Source of the DNA: Limnanthes douglasii subsp. nivea
Lineage: Eukaryota; Streptophyta; Magnoliopsida; Brassicales; Limnanthaceae
Direction: 5' to 3'
NCBI GenBank assembly: GCA_036936605.1
Contig: JAUPFV010000005.1
Span: 73,730,885 to 73,794,884, forward strand
DNA length: 64,000 bases
A program made the translations under genes and the position numbers. A model generated the notes under the pieces. The model was given only the letters and a program-made list of their open reading frames with translations. It was not told the origin of the DNA and did not search any database. The first letter of the stretch is position 1. The number at the start of each line of letters is the position of its first letter. Shown in pieces: positions 22,799 through 30,508 of this stretch.

Positions 22799-24887
22799 GC
22801 CAGCCGGATGCGGACAAAGTGGGGAATTCCTAACAACGTTAAAGTGAGGATATCGATGGATCCGGAGACACCAATGGACTGCAAGCAGAGTGAGATAGTT
22901 TTCTTCGCTGAGCTATTCAACTGGGGGTTTATGCTTCCCTTAGATCCGGATATCGTTAGATACTTCCATCTTATAAAGCTCTGCCCAAGCCAATTGAGCC
23001 CCAACGCTTGGTATATGCTCATGGCTTGCATTATGGCCTCCAGGCTCTTCGGAATCCCTCTTCCAATGGATCAGTTTGCTGCAGTGGCCAGCCTTTGCAG
23101 GAACCACCACATCCCCTTCTATCATTTTAACATGGGTGATAATTATAAGGCGGTGGATGACTTACTTGAGTCGGAGAAAAGCTGGAAGACTCAATTTTTG
23201 TTCATCAGTGGTGCCTGGGAGAATGGGAAGAAAATTAAAGCTGGTGTCAACCCAAGCATGCTTACTAGCAGATGCGAAGCGATGGTAAAAATCTCATCAC
23301 ATACTTCTACCTTTACTTATAACAAATTTGTTTTTCTAATTCCTCTTCTTTTGTTTTTTGGTAGTGTTGCCTAAGGATTTCAATGATTACTTAGAGGCTG
23401 GGCAGACCACTTGTACCAAGCTAAATGCTTGGGTTGCTGAGAAATGCGAAAACCGCTTCCACAACTGTTTTACCGGAGGCAATTTAACAAGATCCCATCT
23501 CTGGAATACAACCGACCGGAGGGACTTGTCTTGGGAGGAATTAACCACTCCACCCCCTCCGGGGGTGATTCTTTGGAAGACAGAGGGAAAAGATGGAAAA
23601 TTGGTCTTGCCGGGCAGAGCTAAAGCCCCAAGCAAAATGAAGGGCAAGAAAGGCAAGGCCAAGCAAGGTGTGGTTGAGGCCAATCTTACCGAGGTGGAGG
23701 AAGCTGTCCCAACAAACCCAAAGGGGCAAGACCAAGGACAGATTGATGTTGCTTTGTTACAAGTGGTGGAGCATGAAAGCACCAAGGAAGTAGTTGGGTC
23801 CCAAAACCCTCAAAGGCTCCCAAAAAGGACAGAAAACGGGATCAAAAGGTGGAGACAGGGATGCCAAGAAAAAGAAAACCTCCAAGGGAGATGAAGTTTC
23901 TCTTTGGGCTCCGGAGTCTCTACCTCCAGTTGTCCCAGCTGACCCCACTCAAGCAGAAGAAATCCCAAGTGACTTCCACACCAGAGATGGTGCTGGAGGG
24001 GACATTAATATTGATGGTGTCGACATCACTGGGCTTCAAGGGATTGGTCTTTACTTTGAAGACTTTGCTAAAGATGATTTTGCTTGACCCTACCTCCCCC
24101 CAAGCTCTTCGAACATCGTCACCTTCAATGGCAGGTCGTTTTCTGTTTCAAGTGAGGGGGACATCGTCACCCACTCCTTATTGAGTAATATCCAACCAGT
24201 GCTTACCTTGGAGAAGCAAGTGCAAAATCAGTCAGCCATCATCAATACCCTCAACTCTGACAAAGAGAATTTGTCTAGTGACCTCCTTAGTGCCAACCAA
24301 AATGCTGATGCATTGAAGAAAGAGAATGAGGAGTTGAAGAAAAGTCAGGAGGACTTGGCCACCAGGCTGGCCACTTCGGAGGGAGTTGTCAAAGAACTCC
24401 AATTGAAGCGATCTGATCTGGAGAGAAACCTCTTTTCTTCAAAAGAGGAGGTGAAGGCCAAAGATATCATCATTCAGACCCTAACCAATGATAATATTTC
24501 TCTTGAAAACACTGTGTCCAAGGCTGAATAAGAAAAAGCTGACTTGTTAAGGGAGCAAGAGAAAACAATCCAAGCTAGGATTAATGCTTATACCAACGAG
24601 GTGATAGATTCTCAGGAGGAAAGGTATGCCGAAGTCAAGTCAGATATGGTCCTGCTCTTTCATGAGAAATTTCCGAAGAGGACACTGAGAGATTTATGGA
24701 AGTTTTTAGGGTATGAAGACCTCTTATTCCACACGATGGCTGATGGTGATAGGCATAATTACTCCAGTGGCTGGGATGACACAACCGATGAAGAGGAAAA
24801 GACTAGGGAGAGTCCGGATGAAGAAAATGATGACCCAAAGAAGAGAAGCCAAGTGAGGCTGAGCCATCTAAGAAAGCTCAGTCTTAA
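22799..24887 (+). pseudogene. Antisense ORF: gypsy-type transposon domain + coiled coil (C)
   Basis: Best copy of the extra ORF. The N-terminal domain (to 23284) has VKVRISMDPETPMDCK, LPLDPDIVRYFHL, LSPNAWYMLMACIMASRLFG and PFYHFNMGDNYKAVDDLL, resembling PF04195 (putative gypsy type transposon). A likely 80-bp GT-AG intron (23285-23364) follows, then LEAGQTTCTKLNAWVAEK, a Lys/Gly-rich linker, a shift near 23800, an acidic region, a long heptad coiled coil (about 24205-24600) and the C-terminal SDMVLLFHEKFPKRTL block. Premature stops at 24086-24088 and 24529-24531; a one-base loss near the end moves the original stop (24885-24887) out of frame. No start codon remains. Confidence 0.75.
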
Positions 24888-24926
24888 ACCTCCCCGCGCC
24901 ACCAGGGTAGGAAAGAGTATGCCCCC
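24886..24926 (-). other. Conserved non-coding block after pol (C)
   Basis: Reverse complement of the block in A and B (CATACTCTTTCCTACCCTGG core). Here it directly abuts the antisense ORF stop, because the rest of the spacer is deleted. Confidence 0.6.
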
Positions 24927-24971
24927 AAATATTTACATGAACTTTTAAACAAGTAAATATTTACATAGTTT

Positions 24972-25667
24972 TCATTCCAAGTACAACCGGAGGTGCTCAA
25001 TGTTCCAGGGGTGATTCAAAATCCTTCCATCCTTATTTTGGAGCCGGTATGCCCTAGGCTTAAGCTTTTCACTGACCACATAAGGTCCTTCCCAAGTTGG
25101 AGCCAACTTGTCGAACTGCTTCTCCTTGGTATGTAGGAAAAATTTCCTCAATACTTTATCCCATGGTTGAAAATCCCTTCTCTTAATTTTAGAAACCAAC
25201 CTGTTTCTCATCAAACCTTGATAGTGTGTGGCTCTGAGGTGAGCCTTAACTCTTCTTTCTTCCATTAAGTCAAACTGGCCTCTGACCGCACTTCGTTAGC
25301 GTGTTCGGAAAAATTATGAACTCGAAATAAAGGAAGAGTAGCTTCTATGGGAGCTATGACATCCATCCCATATACTAAGGCAAAGGGAGACTCTTATGTT
25401 GCAGCCCCGGGAGTGGTCCGGTAGGCCCATAAGACTTCTTGTAGATAACTTGGCCATTTTCCAGCAACTCCCTCTAAATTCTTTTTAAGACCGGATAATA
25501 TGGTCCTGTTAGCCATTTCAACTTGACCATTTGCCTGTGGGTGGAAAGGAGAAGAGATGCAGTGTTGAATGCCTCTAGAGGTGCATACATTTTCCATTTC
25601 CTTGTTGTCGAATTGTGGCCCATTGTCTGTAGTTATCTTCTGTGGAACCCCAAATCTGCAACAAATG
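24972..25667 (-). pseudogene. Integrase, 3' part (C)
   Basis: This continues the integrase core interrupted by element N: ICCRFGVPQKITTDNG, FHPQANGQVEMANRT, then a stop at TPGAAT, FALVYGMDVIAPIEA-like text, and the C-terminal part NWEGPYVV... ending HLRLYLE at 24972. With 30509-30950 it rebuilds a collinear integrase whose break falls within SNICCR, showing where N inserted. Confidence 0.85.
25663..25667. repeat. Target-site duplication of N, left (AAATG)
   Basis: AAATG directly precedes the left LTR and recurs at 30504-30508 right after the right LTR. Confidence 0.9.
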
Positions 25668-26033
25668 TGATGGAGAGTGAAACGCAATAGAAGCCATAAG
25701 AGGGATAAAACCCTAATTTAGTTTTTATTTAATCAAAATAGTCTGACGACAAAATAAGGTATAGGATGCTTTATATAGCATCTATCCAAAACCCTAATAT
25801 CAAATAAAAAAAATTACATAAATGTCTAGAAACTAAAACATAAATAAAATAACGTCTAAATATGAAAACTGATTTTTGAAGGTTTTAGAGGTCGAATTTG
25901 GGTATTAAAATTTGTGACAAGTCACAGTTTTGAAATCTTACGGTCTCGTCGAAATCTTCGATTTGAGTACCTATTTCACCTAATTCCGATACCTGACCAA
26001 GAAACCAGTTTGTCCACAATCTTCGCTACATCA
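25668..26033 (-). repeat. 3' LTR of N
   Basis: 366 bp, TGATG...CATCA at its ends. On the minus strand it has TATATAAAG (25769-25777) inside a small palindrome and an AATAAA-type signal near 25724-25729. It lacks 2 bp and differs by one base from the 5' LTR. Confidence 0.92.
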
Positions 26034-28970
26034 TCCTTCCCCGGTTGGAAAGAATTCGACCTCGAATTCAAAACGTGGAAACATTGGACGAACTGCACGA
26101 CGAGAGTCGCAAGTTGCTGACTCAAACCCCTCGCTATTAAAATCCCGAAGTATATCATCCAAATCAGCACCAACCGTGTTCCCTCCATTGTGCTCTGTCA
26201 TCCTCCATTGTGGAGTAGAGTCGTCTGTCAGAATGACTTCATTGACAGTAGCACGCCTGGCTAATAGAAGCATATTTGCTGGTACATTCTTGTCTTCTCC
26301 AGCAGAAGATCGCCCAACTAAAACAACAGCACCTGCCAAAAGATCTGTACCTGACAGCCTAATCAACTTCCCGCACCGATACAACTGTAGAGTCTGACTA
26401 TCCATTCTTACACATCGAGCCTCGGAGAGAGTCTTCAACCGAATTTTGGTCATAGTTAACTCAAACAGAAGCAACATGAATAGTGTGAAGATACTGTAAC
26501 ACCAGTAGGTATCCAAACACCATATTTCCACCTCCACTGTAACATGTTTGCTCTTCGCATGTTTGTCACTTAGCTTAACCTCACTATTGTGAGGGAGCAT
26601 GGCGCTGAGGGGTTTTAGGTGCAAGGTGGTTTGATGCATAGCCCAACTAAACATAATCCCCCTGTCATAATTTTCTCCACCTGCTGATGTGTTATCGGCA
26701 AATATCGGCCGATATGGGTTGACAACATAAAAAAAGTGCATTCGATGACAGTTTATCATCCCTTTTAAGTATTCATAAGAACTATTCTGGTCCAGATTCT
26801 CAAGAATCTGAGTAAGGCATGCCTCTTGGCATCTCGGAAACTGCAAACGCCTCTCATACTCACTAAATACTCCTATACGGCGTAAATATCCAATAATCCA
26901 AAGACATGCAGGTAATTGTATATTTAAACGAAGTTTCTGAAGAAGCTGAGAAAGGAACGATTGAGTTGTTTGCCTTACTTCTACAGCAAGTGTTTGAATA
27001 ACAAGGAATTTTGTATGCATTGTTGAAAGTTTACAAACAAATGCTGCTAAATCAAGGGTTGCATCATAATTCTCATTCCTCACATATATGTCCATAAGAT
27101 GTGGAATATCAAGCAAAGTACCTTGATTTGAAAGCAATGCCTGGTTCAGCATCTGCTTCTCAAGAATCTGTTCAACAGATTCTATGAACTCGCTGCATCC
27201 AGACGTTAGTTTTGCTCTGTTGAGTGCATGGTGACTGGACAGCTCTAGTGACTGAGAATTAACCAACTCTCTAACCCCATAAGATTTATTAACTTCGTAG
27301 TTGTGTAAAACCTTTTTGTCTCTGGTTGTGATAACAATTCTGCTTCCATCACAAAATCCTTCTCTCTTTCCAGCATGAGCAGTTAGTTGCCGAACATCGT
27401 CAACAGCCCAGATTTGTTCATTCCGAAAGGCAGGAGCAAGCATCGGAAGAATAAGCATTTCCATAATCACAACCAAGTGATCAAAACCATGTTGTTTTAA
27501 CTGGAACGGGCTTAAAAAATGCACTAGAAGTGCCCTCTTCATGTTGGGTGGATAACCTTCTGCAACTTCATCTTTGTCATGCCGGAGGTAATTCAAGACG
27601 CATTTGACAAACCATGCCCTCTTTTTTTCCTGAACTAGGTTCATCTCTTGTTCATTCTGTAAACGATATATTCTCGCATGTGACTTCCAAATGAGTATTA
27701 ACATATCAAAAATAATACGGTTACTCAGAGGATCAGACTTCTCTAGTGTTTGAATGTTGTCCTTGAACTTACCAATGCGAGGATTGTAAACTGAGTAAAC
27801 TGCAAATACGCATACAATCTTATGCTGTCTAGAAGCATCTCTAAAGTCGAGCATGCTCTTGCGTAAAAAAGACATATCACGATCTGGATTTTGGAGACCA
27901 GACATGATCAAGGGATCCGATAAGTTTGTGACATCAAATACATTCATGGGAATTGCTTGATTTCCGGCAAGTTGATTTCGAGCCTGCTCTTGTAGATTTT
28001 TCACATCATATACATCGGAAGCTCCACTCACATATCCTGCCGTTGTTTCAATCTGGTGTGTAATAGTCGGGTTGGAATTAAGCCCAGATTTATATACATG
28101 AAATGTCAATAAAACACCAAGATGATGAGAACTGAGCAACTTGAACGGACTCGTTAAAATAGTTTTTCCAGTCGCCCTAGCCCGAAATATGTTTTTCCTG
28201 TCTTGATCATTCATCAACTTGTCATACTCATCGATAAGACAGACACCTTTGACAGCCAGAACAAGAGCTCCACCTTCAAGTTTCCCGTCTTCCGTAACAG
28301 TTTCCTTGTTGCGGTCATATGTCCGAGAGCCCAACACACTGTCTTGAGCACCAGAACAAGACACGAAAGGACCAATCACCTGTTCTTTGCTCTTGCTCTT
28401 TGGGTAAGTTGGTTTAGGCAATACAGCTTGTGTTATCAACATGAATCGAGCTGTTTTGGGGCTCGCAAAAATCACACAAGAACACTCCAGGATGTGATTC
28501 TTGAATATCTCTTCATACCTACACATTTTAACAAACACCTTGTGTGCGTTACTTAACCAACCAAAGTTGGTACGCATAGAGATCAAAGCATCGCCCGAAA
28601 CCGTTTCAATCATTTCAATCTGCTTAAAATGTTTATTAATCAAGCCCAAGTCACCAGAAAACCCATGGTAATAGAAACCGTCTCCTCTGTTTGTACATGG
28701 TCCCATAAAAAGCTTGCACACATACTCCTGCTTCAATGACGCGCCAAGAATATGAGCACTAGAATGCCAGGAAGTGTCACGACCTTCATCACTCTCGAAG
28801 TTTAAAAGCTCAAACGCACAGCCACTTTCCAACGGTCTGTTCATATCCCACAAAACTCCATTCACAGAGGAAATCAATTTTTCCTCAGCCAAACCCCTGC
28901 AGATCTCCGTCGCGATGTGATATGCAGTTGAGAAGCATTCTACCTTCTCTCTCTGGTTTCCCTCTGGCAA
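26031..28970 (-). CDS. Chimeric ORF of at least seven host gene fragments in N
   Basis: A single open frame of 979 codons. Pieces in order: threonyl-tRNA synthetase (1-119), unidentified (120-225), MCM2 (226-258), cytokinin-receptor CHASE (270-388), unidentified (389-451), TRRAP/Tra1-like (452-525), TIR-NBS-LRR NB-ARC (526-584), COG8 (590-793), P5A ATPase (813-923), element tail (928-979). Every recognised piece is in its native frame and orientation and has no intron. The codon at 28970 is TTG, and the frame is open upstream only to a TGA about 40 bases away without ATG; the first ATG is at 28844-28842, inside the synthetase piece. The stop TGA is the first three bases of the LTR. No piece is complete enough to keep parental activity. 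Expressed as protein or only as RNA: not known. Confidence 0.85.
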   Translation of the reverse strand: MPEGNQREKVECFSTAYHIATEICRGLAEEKLISSVNGVLWDMNRPLESGCAFELLNFESDEGRDTSWHSSAHILGASLKQEYVCKLFMGPCTNRGDGFYYHGFSGDLGLINKHFKQIEMIETVSGDALISMRTNFGWLSNAHKVFVKMCRYEEIFKNHILECSCVIFASPKTARFMLITQAVLPKPTYPKSKSKEQVIGPFVSCSGAQDSVLGSRTYDRNKETVTEDGKLEGGALVLAVKGVCLIDEYDKLMNDQDRKNIFRARATGKTILTSPFKLLSSHHLGVLLTFHVYKSGLNSNPTITHQIETTAGYVSGASDVYDVKNLQEQARNQLAGNQAIPMNVFDVTNLSDPLIMSGLQNPDRDMSFLRKSMLDFRDASRQHKIVCVFAVYSVYNPRIGKFKDNIQTLEKSDPLSNRIIFDMLILIWKSHARIYRLQNEQEMNLVQEKKRAWFVKCVLNYLRHDKDEVAEGYPPNMKRALLVHFLSPFQLKQHGFDHLVVIMEMLILPMLAPAFRNEQIWAVDDVRQLTAHAGKREGFCDGSRIVITTRDKKVLHNYEVNKSYGVRELVNSQSLELSSHHALNRAKLTSGCSEFIESVEQILEKQMLNQALLSNQGTLLDIPHLMDIYVRNENYDATLDLAAFVCKLSTMHTKFLVIQTLAVEVRQTTQSFLSQLLQKLRLNIQLPACLWIIGYLRRIGVFSEYERRLQFPRCQEACLTQILENLDQNSSYEYLKGMINCHRMHFFYVVNPYRPIFADNTSAGGENYDRGIMFSWAMHQTTLHLKPLSAMLPHNSEVKLSDKHAKSKHVTVEVEIWCLDTYWCYSIFTLFMLLLFELTMTKIRLKTLSEARCVRMDSQTLQLYRCGKLIRLSGTDLLAGAVVLVGRSSAGEDKNVPANMLLLARRATVNEVILTDDSTPQWRMTEHNGGNTVGADLDDILRDFNSEGFESATCDSRRAVRPMFPRFEFEVEFFPTGEG
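26034..26044 (-). other. Polypurine tract of N
   Basis: Minus strand CCGGGGAAGGA abuts the LTR start TGATG. It also encodes the last residues (TGEG) of the chimeric frame. Confidence 0.7.
26202..26534 (-). pseudogene. Captured P5A-type ATPase fragment
   Basis: Residues 813-923: [16 protein letters not shown] (membrane segment), [45 protein letters not shown] and [13 protein letters not shown]. This matches the second transmembrane hairpin and actuator domain of P5A ATPases (plant PDR2/MIA, ER membrane). The canonical TGES actuator motif reads TDDS, so the active loop is altered. The phosphorylation domain is not captured. Confidence 0.88.
26592..27203 (-). pseudogene. Captured COG8 fragment (Golgi tethering subunit)
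   Basis: Residues 590-793, the longest piece: [83 protein letters not shown] and [11 protein letters not shown] follow plant conserved oligomeric Golgi complex subunit 8 collinearly. About a third of the parent's length. No stops over about 200 codons despite many substitutions at otherwise conserved positions. Confidence 0.87.
27219..27395 (-). pseudogene. Captured TIR-NBS-LRR NB-ARC fragment
   Basis: Residues 526-584: [28 protein letters not shown] and [20 protein letters not shown] match the NB-ARC RNBS-B motif ([11 protein letters not shown]) and the following YEVKxLNxxEALELF region of TIR-type resistance proteins. The P-loop and kinase-2 are absent. TIR-NBS-LRR genes are typical of eudicots, supporting the host assignment. 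Confidence 0.85.
27396..27617 (-). pseudogene. Captured TRRAP/Tra1-like fragment
   Basis: Residues 452-525 contain [37 protein letters not shown] and NEQIWAV, which align with a HEAT-repeat segment of the TRRAP/Tra1 pseudokinase of SAGA/NuA4 ([26 protein letters not shown] text in plants). Assignment is from family knowledge. Confidence 0.72.
27618..27806 (-). pseudogene. Unidentified captured segment 2
   Basis: Residues 389-451 ([38 protein letters not shown]). Open and protein-like, charged/helical in character. The source is not recognised; it may belong to the neighbouring TRRAP-like piece or to another gene. Confidence 0.45.
27807..28163 (-). pseudogene. Captured cytokinin-receptor CHASE domain fragment
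   Basis: Residues 270-388: [55 protein letters not shown] and SDPLIMSG follow the extracellular CHASE domain of plant AHK/CRE1 cytokinin receptors (SHHLGVxLTFPVYK, RIxATAGYLGGA, [14 protein letters not shown]). The flanking membrane helices, kinase and receiver domains are not captured, so it could neither sit in a membrane nor signal. Confidence 0.88.
28197..28295 (-). pseudogene. Captured MCM2 helicase fragment
   Basis: [20 protein letters not shown] and KLMNDQDR match the MCM Walker B region ([22 protein letters not shown]); the following NDQDR is the MCM2 version. About 33 residues only. Phe to Tyr in IDEFD and an inserted Leu show drift from the parent. Confidence 0.85.
28296..28613 (-). 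pseudogene. Unidentified captured segment 1
   Basis: Residues 120-225 of the chimeric frame (starts [13 protein letters not shown], includes [19 protein letters not shown] and [15 protein letters not shown]). No stop codons. I do not recognise the source; it could be one or more further host genes. Confidence 0.5.
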
Positions 28971-28990
28971 AGTAATTTTGATTCGCAGGT
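28614..28990 (-). pseudogene. Captured threonyl-tRNA synthetase fragment
   Basis: Residues 1-119 match the TGS domain and the start of the second N-terminal (editing) domain of cytosolic/organellar plant Thr[47 protein letters not shown] (zinc/editing motif with His-Ser-Ser-Ala-His) and [12 protein letters not shown]. In-frame ITLPEGN just upstream also belongs to it. The catalytic class II core is absent, so it cannot charge tRNA. Confidence 0.9.
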
Positions 28991-29171
28991 GTTTTGTATA
29001 GTACTGTTTTCACAACATACACTAACATTATTGGGCCCCGTTTGTTCATCAGGAGGTTTTGGCGGTGGTAAGAACAGTGTTGAATAATCTCCTAAATTAT
29101 TCGGTGTTTTGGAAAAATTCAATTCCAAGAAAATTTCTTTTTTTTTGACCAAAAATTTAGTTTCAGAGGTT
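28971..29171 (-). other. Linker between gag and chimeric ORF in N
   Basis: One minus-strand frame reads KKKEIFLELNFSKTPNNLGD then LFLPPPKPPDEQTGPNNV, Pro-rich text that may be a leftover of the ancestral gag or a further captured piece. A TGA separates the chimeric frame from it. No start codon for the downstream frame is seen. Confidence 0.4.
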
Positions 29172-30104
29172 TTAATTCCTTATCCTTAGCTTTAGATTTT
29201 TTTTTTTGGTTTTAGTATAAGAGAAAGAATTATTGTTTACCTTGTCGAAAGAAGATGAGACATTTTCTGGTGTTATCCGAATATCATCGTATACATTATA
29301 AATCGGATCGTCTTCTTCCTCATCACCGTATACATCATAAATCGGATCTCCTAATTCCGACCAAGTTTCATCAGAAATTTCACCTTCGTCGTCTGTCGCA
29401 TACTCATCAAAGAGTGGATGTTTGAGTATCGGCGACTCCTCCATGTCACCATCAAAGTCAGGAATGTTGACTTTCTGGGTCCGGCGAGCCAACTGGTGCG
29501 GCGACTCGGTCACATCTGTGCGAGCCAGCAGCTGATAGAATTCGTCGGTATATTTATCCACAGATCTAGGTTCCTGACGAAGATTCTGACGTCGCTGGTA
29601 GAGTTCCCGCTCGAAGTTGTAGGGAAGGAAAGCCTTGCGGAGTTTTCTTTTGAATTTCTCCCAACTCTCCACTTTATCTTTGCCTTCACGCGCGCGGTTC
29701 TGCTTCACCTGCTGCCACCAAGCCTGTGCCCTACCGCGTAGGTGAATGGTGACTAATGCGACCCTTCTCTCCTCGGGAACTTCTTGGAAGTCCAGGACTT
29801 CTTCAATCTGGGATAACCAATCGATAAGTTCCTCTGCCTTAAGGCTGCCATCAAAGTCCGGGATGTCTATCTTGAATCCAAGCTCCCAGCGGCGTGGGTG
29901 AGAAGTAGTTTGGTCGATCCCCTCCCCAAAAGGGTGAACCATGCCCTCAACCTCTGTGCTTAGTTGCTTGGCGGTAAGAACAGCCACCTGCCGGGTAAGA
30001 TCGGATACCTGCCGGCGTAGGTCAGCATCTTCACGATCATCTACATCACTTGTATCTCGGTACACTCTAGCGCCACCGCGACCGCTGGTTCTTGCTCGTA
30101 CCAT
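29172..30104 (-). CDS. gag-like protein of N
   Basis: 310 codons, ATG at 30104, only 18 bp after the primer site. A basic N-terminus (MVRARTSGRGGARVYR), a short coiled coil (DLRRQVSDLTRQVAVLTAK), then the retrotransposon gag core: FKIDIPDFDGSLKAEELIDW, ERRVALVTIHLRGRAQAWW, FKRKLRKAFLPYNFERELYQ and VDKYTDEFYQLLARTDV. This is the gag type found in Ty3/gypsy chromovirus-like elements. After ARRTQ it jumps to KVNIPDFDGDMEE, a second version of the IPDFDG motif, then an acidic tail with two DPIY(D/N)VY repeats. There is no CCHC zinc knuckle. The core could still form particles; the tail is rearranged. Confidence 0.8.
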   Translation of the reverse strand: MVRARTSGRGGARVYRDTSDVDDREDADLRRQVSDLTRQVAVLTAKQLSTEVEGMVHPFGEGIDQTTSHPRRWELGFKIDIPDFDGSLKAEELIDWLSQIEEVLDFQEVPEERRVALVTIHLRGRAQAWWQQVKQNRAREGKDKVESWEKFKRKLRKAFLPYNFERELYQRRQNLRQEPRSVDKYTDEFYQLLARTDVTESPHQLARRTQKVNIPDFDGDMEESPILKHPLFDEYATDDEGEISDETWSELGDPIYDVYGDEEEDDPIYNVYDDIRITPENVSSSFDKVNNNSFSYTKTKKKNLKLRIRN

Positions 30105-30122
30105 CTCGCAGGACTGCCTGTG

Positions 30123-30132
30123 TCTGATACCA
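30123..30132 (-). other. Primer binding site of N (initiator tRNA-Met type)
   Basis: Minus strand TGGTATCAGA, 3 bp inside the 5' LTR, is the standard plant initiator-methionine tRNA primer sequence. It differs from the tRNA-Arg-type site of the surrounding Tat copies, so N belongs to another lineage. Confidence 0.85.
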
Positions 30133-30135
30133 CTA

Positions 30136-30503
30136 TGATGGAGAGTGAAACGCAGTAGAAGCCATAAGAGGGATAAAACCCTAATTTAGTTTTTATTTAA
30201 TCAAAATAGTCTGACGACAAAATAAGGTATAGGATGCTTTATATAGCATCTATCCAAAACCCTAATATCAAATAAAAAAAATTACATAAATGTCTAGAAA
30301 CTAAAACAAATAAATAAAATAACGTCTAAATATGAAAACTGATTTTTGAAGGTTTTAGAGGTCGAATTTGGGTATTAAAATTTGTGACAAGTCACAGTTT
30401 TGAAATCTTACGGTCTCGTCGAAATCTTCGATTTGAGTACCTATTTCACCTAATTCCGATACCTGACCAAGAAACCAGTTTGTCCACAATCTTCGCTACA
30501 TCA
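30136..30503 (-). repeat. 5' LTR of N
   Basis: 368 bp, same ends as the other LTR. TATATAAAG on the minus strand at 30237-30245 would place transcription toward gag and the chimeric frame. Confidence 0.92.
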
Positions 30504-30508
30504 AAATG
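30504..30508. repeat. Target-site duplication of N, right (AAATG)
   Basis: Perfect copy of 25663-25667. Confidence 0.9.

Larger units (their letters stand above)
25668..30503 (-). mobile_element. Nested non-autonomous LTR retrotransposon N carrying host gene fragments
   Basis: 4.84 kb, flanked by AAATG duplications and by two LTRs that differ by one substitution and one 2-bp indel. Read on the minus strand: 5' LTR (30136-30503), initiator-Met-type primer site, gag-like ORF (29172-30104), linker, a 979-codon chimeric host-derived ORF, purine tract, 3' LTR (25668-26033). No protease, RT, RNase H or integrase motif is present, so it depends on enzymes in trans. The insertion splits the integrase of element C. 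The near-identical LTRs mean a recent insertion. Confidence 0.93.

Noticed and set aside
22799..23031. Extension of the B antisense frame to 248 codons on the minus strand
   Set aside because: Beyond about 22798 this is only the complement of element C's antisense ORF; the conserved text there is on the plus strand.
28203..28556. 117-codon plus-strand open frame opposite the chimeric ORF
   Set aside because: It mirrors the MCM2/unidentified segments, which read as real protein on the minus strand.
26031..28970. Chimeric ORF as a normal multi-exon host gene or misassembly
   Set aside because: It lies exactly between gag and the purine tract of an element with perfect target duplications and matching LTRs, and holds pieces of unrelated families in one exon.
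29418..29741. 107-codon plus-strand open frame opposite gag of N
   Set aside because: Complement of a recognisable gag core; no motif of its own.
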